Source of the DNA: Bacteroidales bacterium
GTDB lineage: Bacteria > Bacteroidota > Bacteroidia > Bacteroidales > UBA1556
Direction: 5' to 3'
DNA: 64,000 bases
Assembly (NCBI GenBank): GCA_027064095.1
Contig: JAMOQI010000006.1
Span: forward strand, 1 to 64,000
Position numbers and translations under genes: made by a program. This document shows positions 1-9,451 of the stretch, in pieces. Each line of letters opens with the position of its first letter. The first letter of the stretch is position 1. The notes under the pieces are model-generated. The model was not told the DNA's origin, did no database searches, and was given only the letters and a program-made list of their open reading frames with translations.

Positions 1-18
1 GCCCAATTTCTGCGTTAT

Positions 19-75
19 GCTACTTTTTGTAAATGCTCATATACCTTAGTATACTGCGCTTTACAAAAAAGCAGC
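19..75. repeat. Nested imperfect palindrome at the 5' edge of the window
   Basis: GCTAC-TTTTTGTAAA-tgctcat-ATAC-CTTA-GTAT-actgcgc-TTTACAAAAAA-GCAGC; both arms read directly from the sequence. Confidence 0.6.
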
Positions 76-90
76 AAGCCTTGAACTTGA

Positions 91-1632
91 ACTTTTAAGC
101 CACTCTGTATAGTTATTAGATGGACTGCCGTATTAGATAATAATAAAGATATTTATCCCGAGAGTGTCTTTAAAAGTGAGGTTGCAATATTTGACAATTC
201 ATTAAACAATTTTACTACCCTCTTAACAAATAATATCTCAGTAATACAAAAGACATTTCATGATACAAATACAGTAAAAAACACTGCTTTAACAGAAAAG
301 TATTTCCTGGAATTAATTCAAAATAACCCATATTTAATTTCTATTATTTTTATTCAAAACAATAATAAGTTTATTATAAACAAATCTAATGATAGCTATA
401 TTCTTGCTTTCGACAGCACTAATAAAACAGATATTATTAAATGGAAAAGGTATAAAAATAACAAAGTAGTAAGTAGCTGGGATGAAAGCCATGAACTTAG
501 TATTAGGCAATTGCAATGGTTTAAAAACTTAAAAAATAAGCAAAATAGAATATCTTGGTTTTTTAATACCAACAATAAAAATATCAATATTGAAAATGGT
601 GATAATGAACTTTTTTATATGGCATACCCATACAATTCTAATGGAACCAATAATTTAATTTTACTACGTTTCTCCAGATTAGGATTACTAAAAGCATTTT
701 CTACTTACTCAAAATATGATAACGTTAACCTGTTAATCCAAACAAATGATAGTAATAATCTAAATCTTAGCTCTGGAATAACCGAAACATTTAAAAATAT
801 TTCACAAGACACATTACCAAATGACAGTTTAAAAATTCTCACATTGAAACATTATTATAAGTTTTCTAATTTAGATTCCGGAATATTTAATTTCAACTAT
901 CAAAATAGCATAATATGGAATTATTTTAAAAAGCCTATAGAAAATATTGGGATAAATTTTTATTTACTGAGTATCAACAATCAAGATCTACTTGAAAAGG
1001 CAACTAAAAACAGCAATTCAAATATAGTATTTTGGTTTGCTATTTTTACAATTTTGATTTCAATATTATTATTTATATATAAATTCTCTAGAACTTCGAA
1101 AATTTCACAAAATGACATCCCTAAATGCCATAAAATTCTTAATGAAGATGAAAGTAGAACCTTAGAATTTAAATCATCATTAAGGTGGGATTATAGGCAG
1201 GAAAAGGTGAATCCTGAATTAGAGAAGGTTATCTTCAAGACTATTGCTGCTTTTGGTAATACCGATGGTGGAATATTACTAATTGGCGTTGACGACGATA
1301 AAAATATTTTAGGCTTAGATGCTGATTTAAAAACACTTAAAAAAAGCACCACAGACTTTTTCGAAATACATTTACGCAACTTACTTCATACACAAATGGG
1401 TGTTAATTATGTAAGTAAAAATATAAGAATGCAGTTTGAAGAAGCTGAAGAAGGTAAATTTGTTTGTAAAATATTGGTATTAGCAGCTGATACGGCATTA
1501 TTCTTAAAAATGAAGAATAAAGATGGCCAATCGATTGAGAAATTCTATGTAAGAAGTGGGAATTCTTCACAAGAAATCAAGTCTATTGCTGACATAAATG
1601 ACTATATCAACAGTAGATTTATTAAAAATTAA
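91..1632 (+). pseudogene. Membrane-anchored ATP-binding protein with C-terminal AlbA_2/Schlafen-like domain, apparently 5'-truncated
   Basis: Frame is open from 91 (in-frame TGA at 82 and 88) but the first ATG is at 511 and upstream residues look coding; TM helix NIVFWFAIFTILISILLFIYKF; ESRTLEFKSSLRWD...FGNTDGGILLIGVDDD is AlbA_2-like. Confidence 0.5.
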
Positions 1633-1726
1633 TATCGAATTTAATATATTTTTTCATCCATCTATTTACAATAATTTCACGCATCTAAAAATATTATTGA
1701 ACAACATCTAAAAACAAGTAAATTGC

Positions 1727-1760
1727 TTGACTAATTATATCAATAAAATAATTATCTTTG
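1727..1760 (+). promoter_or_regulatory. Bacteroidetes-type promoter candidate (TTG-N23-TATCTTTG)
   Basis: TTG at 1727 and TATCTTTG at 1753-1760 upstream of the ORF starting at 1808. Confidence 0.4.
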
Positions 1761-1807
1761 CCACGTTGAGGTATATTTTTCAGACTTGTAAATAAAATTT
1801 GTCACAA

Positions 1808-2683
1808 ATGAAATTAAGAGTTTTACTTTTATCTACTGTTTTATTATTTTTCTTTTCTAAAGTTGAAGCCAAGAGATATAACCCATACGGAACAGATTGG
1901 GCAGTTGGATTTCATTTAGGCGGAACTTCTTTCTTTGGGGATTTAAGAGCTGAATCAGGAGGATTAAACGCCACTCCATTTTCTAAATATTTTTATCAGG
2001 ATATGCAAATGATGGGTGGTATTAATTTAGAAAAGTGGTTTGGTCCCTATGTTGGCTTATTGGGAAATATTCAGTACGGTTATATACAAGGAACAAAAGA
2101 AACTAGTTCGGCCTGGTTTGAGGCATGGCTTTTTGAATATAATTTAAACATAACCTCAAACCTTACAAATATCATTCTTGGTATTGATCGCAGACGTCAT
2201 TGGATGGCCTATACTTCTTTAGGTATTGGAATGTCAAATTCTCGCTCATGGAAATATTCTACTACTACAGGTAAATTAATAGGCACCAATGGTTTTGGAG
2301 TTCCTAAAACAGAAGGAGGACCTTTTATCCCAATGACAGAGACTATTGGAAATATTGCTTTTGGTGCAAAGTTTTATATTGGCGGAAACTTATCAATTAA
2401 TCTCGAAGGCAGCATGCACGTTATTAATTCTGACAAGCTCGATGCTACTCCTAATGATAACTCGTCCTACTTTGCTGGAATTGAAGGTTACAATTATTAC
2501 AATATTGGACTTCAATATCACTTTGGATTTAATGGATACCATATTACAAATAGGTATAAACATAAAGCTCGATATAATGGAGGTCGCTCTGGTTATGTGA
2601 GAATTAATTCAAGAAAAACTGGCCGAAAAAATCGTAAGATTTTTAAAAAAGGCAGAAAAAGATTTAAATTTACAAGAAGATAA
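1808..2683 (+). CDS. Outer membrane beta-barrel protein (DUF6089-like)
   Basis: Signal peptide MKLRVLLLSTVLLFFFSKVEA, alternating barrel-like strands, basic C-terminal tail; ATG at 1808 preferred over TTG at 1799. Confidence 0.65.
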   Translation: MKLRVLLLSTVLLFFFSKVEAKRYNPYGTDWAVGFHLGGTSFFGDLRAESGGLNATPFSKYFYQDMQMMGGINLEKWFGPYVGLLGNIQYGYIQGTKETSSAWFEAWLFEYNLNITSNLTNIILGIDRRRHWMAYTSLGIGMSNSRSWKYSTTTGKLIGTNGFGVPKTEGGPFIPMTETIGNIAFGAKFYIGGNLSINLEGSMHVINSDKLDATPNDNSSYFAGIEGYNYYNIGLQYHFGFNGYHITNRYKHKARYNGGRSGYVRINSRKTGRKNRKIFKKGRKRFKFTRR

Positions 2684-2700
2684 TTTTATAGATTTAACTT

Positions 2701-3921
2701 TTGCATAATACTCATATCTTTATCGCTATTCCTCTTCTGGATGAACTTGATAATATTCATTCATTGTTGGAAAGAATCAAATCTCAAACTCACACAAATT
2801 TCACAATTTATTTCTGTGTAAATCAACCTGATAATTGGTGGAAAGATAATGCAAAGATTGATATTTGTAAAAGAAATGTAAAAACGATAGAATACATTCA
2901 AGATTTCTCCAAAACTACTAACAATAAAATTAATGTAATAGATAAATGTACACCGGGAAAAGGTTGGCAAGGCAAAAAGTTAGGAGTAGGTTGGGCAAGA
3001 AAAATAATAATTGACGAAATCAATAATGTAGCTAATGATGAAGATATTATTATTAGTCTAGATGGAGATACCGAATTCTCATCAAATTATTTTCAGTCTA
3101 TTAATGATAATTTTACTCAGAACAAGAATTATGAGACTATCTCAATACCATATTATCATCCTTTAAACGATGACCCAAAAGCAAATAAGGCTATACTTAG
3201 GTACGAAATTTACATGAGAACTTATTTACTTAATTTATTTAAAATTTCGAGTCCATATTCATTTTCAGCTTTAGGCTCAGCAATTGCATTTAAAGTTAAG
3301 GCCTTAAGAAAAATCGGAGGTTTTACACCTAAAAAAAGTGGCGAAGATTTTTATTTTCTACAAAAAATGGTAAAATATAAACCCATAAACAATTGGAATA
3401 AAGAAATTGTAAAACCTGCTGCAAGATTTTCTGATAGAGTTTTTTTTGGCACTGGTCCAGCAATGATAAAAGGCAGCAATGGAGACTGGAACTCCTACCC
3501 TATATACTCTACATATTCTTTTAATGAAATAAAAATATTCTATTCCCTAATCCCTCAACTTTTTATTAGGAATATTGAAACACCAATTGATACTTTTTTG
3601 TTGCATAATTGTATTGATATAGATAACCTTTGGAATAAGTTAAGAAAGAACAATAAAGATTTATTTCATTTTACCAAAGCAATACATGATTATTTTGATG
3701 GTTTAAAAATATTACAATTTCTCAAATTCTCAAATACCGGATCCAATGATAATAAGAACTTGATCACTTTTATTCAACAACTTGAAAGCTATAAAGTAAG
3801 TAAACCAAATATTAATAATTTTAATTTTGAAAACTGTAATATCTCTCATTTAAATGAAATAAGAGATTATCTTTACCAAATCGAAAATATTGAAAGAACA
3901 TTAAATACTAATGGAAAATAG
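2701..3921 (+). CDS. Family 2-like glycosyltransferase
   Basis: IFIAIPLLDELDNIHSLLERI N-terminus, DGDTEF DxD motif; TTG is the only plausible start (in-frame TAA at 2695). Confidence 0.7.
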   Translation: MHNTHIFIAIPLLDELDNIHSLLERIKSQTHTNFTIYFCVNQPDNWWKDNAKIDICKRNVKTIEYIQDFSKTTNNKINVIDKCTPGKGWQGKKLGVGWARKIIIDEINNVANDEDIIISLDGDTEFSSNYFQSINDNFTQNKNYETISIPYYHPLNDDPKANKAILRYEIYMRTYLLNLFKISSPYSFSALGSAIAFKVKALRKIGGFTPKKSGEDFYFLQKMVKYKPINNWNKEIVKPAARFSDRVFFGTGPAMIKGSNGDWNSYPIYSTYSFNEIKIFYSLIPQLFIRNIETPIDTFLLHNCIDIDNLWNKLRKNNKDLFHFTKAIHDYFDGLKILQFLKFSNTGSNDNKNLITFIQQLESYKVSKPNINNFNFENCNISHLNEIRDYLYQIENIERTLNTNGK

Positions 3922-4822
3922 ATTAATAAGTATTTTAGGCACCACAGCAAGTGGTAAAACCAAATTAGCAACTAATCTTGCTGCAATGATTGGAGGAGAA
4001 ATTCTCAGTGCTGATTCAAGACAAGTATATAGAGGTATGGATATAGGTAGTGGCAAAGACCTAAAAGAATTTAATGTCAACGGAATTGAAGTTCCATACC
4101 ATCTAATCGACATTGTTGATGCAGGATATGAGTACAATGTATATGAATACCAGAAAGATTTTTTTAAAGCATATAAGAAAATAAAAGAAAATAATAATAT
4201 TCCGATATTATGTGGTGGTACAGGAATGTATGTAGAATCAGTACTTAAAGGATATAAACTTGCGAAAGTACCCCGTGACGAGTCACTGAGAATAAGACTA
4301 GAAAAGAAATCTGACGAAGAGCTTAGACAGATGCTTTATAAAACCAGAATTCCTCATAACTCTTCTGACCTAAGTGATAGAGAAAGAAGCATTAGAGCTA
4401 TTGAAATTGATGTTTATTATCAAGAACATCCAGAACTATTAGTTGATGTCCCAAAACTAAAATCTATTAACTTTGGTATCAAATACGACCGTCAAGAGAT
4501 TAGAAACAGAATTACAGAACGTTTGGATCAGAGACTTAGTGAAGGACTTATTGAAGAGATTCAAGGCTTGATGGACAACGGAATTGATGCCGATAAATTA
4601 AAGTTCTATGGATTAGAATACAAATTTATCACTCAATATATTCTTGAAGAGATAGATTATAACCAAATGTTCTCATCGCTAAATACTGCAATACACCAAT
4701 TTGCAAAAAGGCAAGAAACATGGTGGCGTAAAATGGAAAAATCAGGAACAAAGATACTTTGGATTAATGGAAACATATCTATGGAAGAAAAAATAGCATT
4801 TATTATAAGCCAGCTGAGATAG
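3911..4822 (+). CDS. miaA: tRNA dimethylallyltransferase
   Basis: GTTASGKTKLA P-loop, DSRQVYRGMDIGSGK, GGTGMYVESVLKG. Confidence 0.92.
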   Translation: MENRLISILGTTASGKTKLATNLAAMIGGEILSADSRQVYRGMDIGSGKDLKEFNVNGIEVPYHLIDIVDAGYEYNVYEYQKDFFKAYKKIKENNNIPILCGGTGMYVESVLKGYKLAKVPRDESLRIRLEKKSDEELRQMLYKTRIPHNSSDLSDRERSIRAIEIDVYYQEHPELLVDVPKLKSINFGIKYDRQEIRNRITERLDQRLSEGLIEEIQGLMDNGIDADKLKFYGLEYKFITQYILEEIDYNQMFSSLNTAIHQFAKRQETWWRKMEKSGTKILWINGNISMEEKIAFIISQLR

Positions 4823-4839
4823 ATATTTTATAGAAATAA

Positions 4840-4869
4840 AAAAGAGTACTTTATAAAAAGTACTCTTTT
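4840..4869. terminator. Bidirectional hairpin terminator between convergent genes
   Basis: AAAAGAGTACTT-N6-AAGTACTCTTTT inverted repeat between miaA (+) and FKBP gene (-). Confidence 0.75.
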
Positions 4870-4875
4870 AAATTA

Positions 4876-6069
4876 TTAGAACGTTACTTTGCCTTTCTTA
4901 ATATCTTGTAAATAAATATCAAAAATCAAGTCAGATTTTGCTGGAATTAATGGCTCACGGCCTTTTTCTCCATAAGCTAATTTATAGGGAATAATAAATC
5001 TAACTTTCTCACCTTTTCTTACCATTAATAAACCTTCATCGAGTCCTTTAATAACTTTTTGAGCAGCAACTTCAAATGCCAGACTATCATTTCTATCATA
5101 ACTTGCATCAAATACTTTTCCATCCATAAATCTGGCAACATATTTTATAACAACAGTATCATGAGGAAGTGGTTTAGCCCCTTGAGTTGATTCAAAAACG
5201 ATATATTTTAAACCATCAGGTAAACTAATAGTATCATTTGTTAATTTTCCATAATCAGGATAATTTATCTTTTCAAATTTAGATAATTCAACATCAAAAA
5301 TAAGATCTGACTTAGGAGGTATTGGTGCTCTACCAGACTCACCATAAGCAAGTTGATATGGGATTAACAAGCGTCGTTTCTCCCCTTTTTTCATTCCAAC
5401 CACAGCAATATCCCAACCTTTGATAACTCTACCTCTACCAAGAATAAAATCAAAATCTCTACCACCATTATCGTGTGATGAGTCAAATTTCTTTCCATTA
5501 GTAAAATAACCTGTATATTGCATATAAGCTTTATCACCACTAGAAACAGCCTCACCTTTGCCTTTTTCAACAACAATATAAGCTAGATTATTTTCAAGTT
5601 TCACTGTATCAAGACCTGTACAATCAAAAGGCTTTACTGCTTTTTTTAAATCAACAACTTTCACAGTAAAAAACAATGTGGAATTAGCCGGAATAGAACC
5701 CATTTTTCTACTACCATAAGCAATATCAGCAGGAATTGTAAATAAAGCAGAATCACCAACATGAAGGTATTGTAGTCCTTCGTCCCAGCCTTTAATTACT
5801 CTTCCTACTCCTAAAGGAAAAGTTATTGGTTGTTTTCTATCATAAGAAGCATCGAATTTTGTTCCATCAGATAATTTACCTACATAATGCACACTTATTA
5901 CATCTCCGCTATCAGCTTTAGGTGCTTTTTTATGCAAATCATAAATAATAAACTTAAGACCACTTTCAGTAGTGTACTCCTTATTCTTTTTAATCTTCTT
6001 AGAAACAACTTGGGCGTAATTACTTACGCCCAAAATGCTTAATAATACTATTATTAATAATTTTCTCAT
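4876..6069 (-). CDS. FKBP-type peptidyl-prolyl isomerase with three FKBP domains
   Basis: Three repeats of V.Y.G.L.DG..FD.S....P..F.LG.G.VI.GWD.G-type motifs; signal peptide. Confidence 0.88.
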   Translation of the reverse strand: MRKLLIIVLLSILGVSNYAQVVSKKIKKNKEYTTESGLKFIIYDLHKKAPKADSGDVISVHYVGKLSDGTKFDASYDRKQPITFPLGVGRVIKGWDEGLQYLHVGDSALFTIPADIAYGSRKMGSIPANSTLFFTVKVVDLKKAVKPFDCTGLDTVKLENNLAYIVVEKGKGEAVSSGDKAYMQYTGYFTNGKKFDSSHDNGGRDFDFILGRGRVIKGWDIAVVGMKKGEKRRLLIPYQLAYGESGRAPIPPKSDLIFDVELSKFEKINYPDYGKLTNDTISLPDGLKYIVFESTQGAKPLPHDTVVIKYVARFMDGKVFDASYDRNDSLAFEVAAQKVIKGLDEGLLMVRKGEKVRFIIPYKLAYGEKGREPLIPAKSDLIFDIYLQDIKKGKVTF

Positions 6070-6086
6070 ATCAAATTATCATTAAT

Positions 6087-7412
6087 CTAATCAACAACTT
6101 CTATTAGTTCAACATCGAATACCAAACTAGAGTTAGGAGGAATAGATTGTCCTGCACCTCTAGGTCCATATCCTAATTTTGAAGGAATAATTAGTTTAGC
6201 TTTACCACCTTCTTTCATTAAAGCAACACCTTCATCCCAACCTGGAATAACTTGTCCTTGTCCTAAAGTAAACTCAAAAGGAGTTCCTCTATCTACAGAG
6301 CTATCGAATTTTGTTCCATCTAATAAATAACCGGTATAGTGTACTTTAACTTTCTTTCCAGCAGTAGCTTGTTTACCTGTACCAGCAACTTCCTCTACAT
6401 AATAGAGTCCTGAAGCTGTAGGCGTTACAGCTATTTTATTATCGGCAAGATATTTCTTAAGACCTTTCATTTCAGCAGCTTCAGCTTTGGCAATTTCTTT
6501 TTGACGATCTGCTACCATTTTTTCTTTTGTAGTTAAACTTTTAAGTTCAACATCGTAAACGATAGTAGCAAATGGAGGAACATATCCGCGCATTCCTTGT
6601 GCTCCAAAAGCTAAACTGAAAGGTGCAATAATTGTTGCTTTATCACCAACTCTCATTTTCATTAAACCAGTTTCAAAACCTATTCCCAATTGTCCAGTTC
6701 CAACTTCTAAATCAATAGGTTTTCCATCGTTATAGGTATTTATAAATTCTTGACCATTAACACCAATAGTTTTAGCAACGATATGCATCTTTGCAAACAT
6801 ACCTGCAGTTACTTTCTCTCCATTTCCTTTTTTTGTTTTAATAAAGAAGATACCACTAGGGTCAGCTTCTACATTTAGATTATTTGAAGCAATATATTCT
6901 GCGATAGTGCTTTTTTCAATTTCAGACATTTCTTTTTCTTGCTCCATTCTTTCTTTATCCATTTGTTCCGGAGTCATAATTTTAGTAACTTTTACATCTA
7001 AATAAAAAGTTGAACCACTATCCAATAGCTCTGGTCTTGGAGCTCCTACAGTCTTTGTAAAAAATGAATCACTATTAAGAATAAAAGTAGCACTATCGCC
7101 TGGATGCATCATTGATAATGCAGCAAAAACATCACCTTTATATGTTGACTTCATCATAGGAAGTTCAAAAGGAGTTCCTTCCTGAGAATGACTAAAAGTT
7201 GAATCATCCATAGTTCTGTACGTCATATAAGCGGATATTTTATCTCCCTCTCTTGCAGTTGTAGTATCACTACTTTGATTATGAAATTTGTAAAATAACC
7301 CATCTTCTGTTTTTGCGAAACCAGGATATTTATTCTCAGTATTACATGCTACTGTAATTAATGCCAGTAACACAATAGTTACTAATCCTTTAGATAAATT
7401 CTTTAGATTCAT
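6087..7412 (-). CDS. FKBP-type peptidyl-prolyl isomerase, lipoprotein, multi-domain
   Basis: Lipobox [10 protein letters not shown]-terminal canonical [43 protein letters not shown]; start moved to MNLKNL. Confidence 0.85.
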   Translation of the reverse strand: MNLKNLSKGLVTIVLLALITVACNTENKYPGFAKTEDGLFYKFHNQSSDTTTAREGDKISAYMTYRTMDDSTFSHSQEGTPFELPMMKSTYKGDVFAALSMMHPGDSATFILNSDSFFTKTVGAPRPELLDSGSTFYLDVKVTKIMTPEQMDKERMEQEKEMSEIEKSTIAEYIASNNLNVEADPSGIFFIKTKKGNGEKVTAGMFAKMHIVAKTIGVNGQEFINTYNDGKPIDLEVGTGQLGIGFETGLMKMRVGDKATIIAPFSLAFGAQGMRGYVPPFATIVYDVELKSLTTKEKMVADRQKEIAKAEAAEMKGLKKYLADNKIAVTPTASGLYYVEEVAGTGKQATAGKKVKVHYTGYLLDGTKFDSSVDRGTPFEFTLGQGQVIPGWDEGVALMKEGGKAKLIIPSKLGYGPRGAGQSIPPNSSLVFDVELIEVVD

Positions 7413-7520
7413 TATTGTCTGTCTTTTTAATATTTTAATAAAGCGCAAATTTACAAATTTTTTAACATAGAATTACATCTTAACTTTAATTAACTTTGAA
7501 CTTGGTTATAGCTTTTATAA

Positions 7521-7847
7521 TTAAAAAATTAACACCCTAACTTCACGTGTTTGTTCTTCTGCTGAATTACCTGCTGCATCTATAACATTATACTTTCTTT
7601 GATATGTTCCTTCAGTGTGAATATCTATATTATCTTGTATTTTAACTAAATCAGTGATGTCACCATCAACATCATCATTGGCTGTATAGCCTGGTTCAAC
7701 ATATACAGAATCCTTAGCAACATATTGGGGATTTCCACCCTCCAAAATAATTACAGGAGCAGTAGTATCCTTTTCCTTCTCGGTACACATAGTTAAGGAT
7801 ACAATTACTATTGCTAAAATTGTTAATATTATGCTTGTCTTTTTCAT
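7521..7847 (-). CDS. Small lipoprotein with DUF5011-like Ig-fold domain
   Basis: Lipobox-like VSLTMC; DTTAPVIILEGGNPQYVAKDSVYVEPGYTANDDVDGDITD. Confidence 0.75.
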   Translation of the reverse strand: MKKTSIILTILAIVIVSLTMCTEKEKDTTAPVIILEGGNPQYVAKDSVYVEPGYTANDDVDGDITDLVKIQDNIDIHTEGTYQRKYNVIDAAGNSAEEQTREVRVLIF

Positions 7848-7886
7848 AATTATAGTCTTTAAATAGTTTAATAAAATATAATAATT

Positions 7887-9440
7887 CTACTTCTCATCCT
7901 CCGGTATTTCAACCCAATCTAATTTATTGAACTTAAATTCCGTGAAATCGAAATCCGGATTTGGGACATCAATCACAAATGATTGAATCGTATTGGTAGA
8001 TTTATCAATTGTAAAAGTAATAAACCCTTGGGGTAAAGATGGAACTTTAGTAAATTCAACAATAAAAGTATCTGCATTATATTTTGTAATATTTCCTTCC
8101 CACAATACGGTATGCAAAAGATTCACTTTCATTTTCCAGGCTTTCACAGTTATTAGCGCATTACCATAAAGTTCACTCTTATACAAACCTGCATACTCTT
8201 TTAACTTAAAACTAGGTTCAATTGCATTTTCAGGAATTTCAATCGGTGTTTTCTTTTCAACTCTTTGTTGATATGGCAAGAAGAGTGAAGCCCAATCAAT
8301 AGTATCCGTAGCCAAAAAATTATCTAGAATCCTATATGACAATGCATTATAAAGCGAGTTTGTAGAATTTGTAAGAATTACAAAACCTAATTTTTCTTCT
8401 GGCACCAAGCAAGTATATGTAATAACACCATCATAACCACCACTATGACTTACAATAAGTCTTCCATGATAATCTTCCAGACTCCAGCCCATGCCATAAG
8501 ATTTAAAATGAGTACTAGGCCAATAATGCTTTGCCAAATCACTTACCATAAAATTAGTATGAGGACTTCGCATTTGATTAAATTGAGATGGTGAAACTAT
8601 AGTATCATTATGCCAAATGCCATTATTTAGTTGTAATTTCACCCATTTACTCATATCTTCAATATCAGAATTTAATATTCCTGCACCTCCAATATTATCC
8701 CAATTTAAAAACTCAATAGGGATTATTTTATCATTTACCTTGTTATAAGGTGTACAAACATTATCAACATTCTTTAAATCATCAACACTGGTATATGTTC
8801 TTTTCATACCTAAAGGTTGAAAAAAATGTTTCTGCAAAAACTCTTCATAAGTCACCCCCGACACTTTTGCAATAATCTCACCAGCGGCTATATACATTAT
8901 ATTACTATATCCAAATTTTGTCCTAAATTCATACTTAGGTTTAAGCATATGCAGTTTACGAACAACAGCTTCTCGTGAATAATCAGAACCATACCATAGT
9001 AAATCACCACTAAAAGTCTTCAAGCCGCTTCTATGGCTTAACAAATCAGCAATGGTAAAATGCTGTGTTACATATGGATCATAAAGCTGAAAATAAGGCA
9101 ATATATCAACCACCTTAGTATCCCATGTCAATTTACCTTCATCAACAAGTATTGCTATTGCAGCAGCTGTAAAAGCTTTTGTATTGGAGGCTATTGGAAA
9201 AATAGTTTGAGTGTTTACTTCCTTCTTTTTTGCAATATTTCCATATCCATATCCTTTAGCAAAAATCAAACTATCATCCTTAATGATACCGACAGCTAAA
9301 CCTGGAACATCCCATTGTACTCTACTCCTAGCAAAATATTTGTCTAAGCTATCTATATTTGTAGTCCATGATTGAGACTTTATCTGAAATGATAAAAGAA
9401 TTGTAACAATCAATAAAAAAATATTAATATTATTATTCAT
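7887..9440 (-). CDS. Serine hydrolase, beta-lactamase class C family
   Basis: SxxK in PIASNTKAFTAAAIAILVDEGKL, ADLLSHRSGL, HSGGYDG; start moved to MNNNINIF. Confidence 0.85.
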   Translation of the reverse strand: MNNNINIFLLIVTILLSFQIKSQSWTTNIDSLDKYFARSRVQWDVPGLAVGIIKDDSLIFAKGYGYGNIAKKKEVNTQTIFPIASNTKAFTAAAIAILVDEGKLTWDTKVVDILPYFQLYDPYVTQHFTIADLLSHRSGLKTFSGDLLWYGSDYSREAVVRKLHMLKPKYEFRTKFGYSNIMYIAAGEIIAKVSGVTYEEFLQKHFFQPLGMKRTYTSVDDLKNVDNVCTPYNKVNDKIIPIEFLNWDNIGGAGILNSDIEDMSKWVKLQLNNGIWHNDTIVSPSQFNQMRSPHTNFMVSDLAKHYWPSTHFKSYGMGWSLEDYHGRLIVSHSGGYDGVITYTCLVPEEKLGFVILTNSTNSLYNALSYRILDNFLATDTIDWASLFLPYQQRVEKKTPIEIPENAIEPSFKLKEYAGLYKSELYGNALITVKAWKMKVNLLHTVLWEGNITKYNADTFIVEFTKVPSLPQGFITFTIDKSTNTIQSFVIDVPNPDFDFTEFKFNKLDWVEIPEDEK

Positions 9441-9451
9441 TTTTAAATATT

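Noticed and set aside
334-587. Minus-strand ORFs 334..516 and 396..587
   Set aside because: Antisense to the open AlbA_2-like reading frame; hydrophobic composition typical of antisense of K/N-rich genes.
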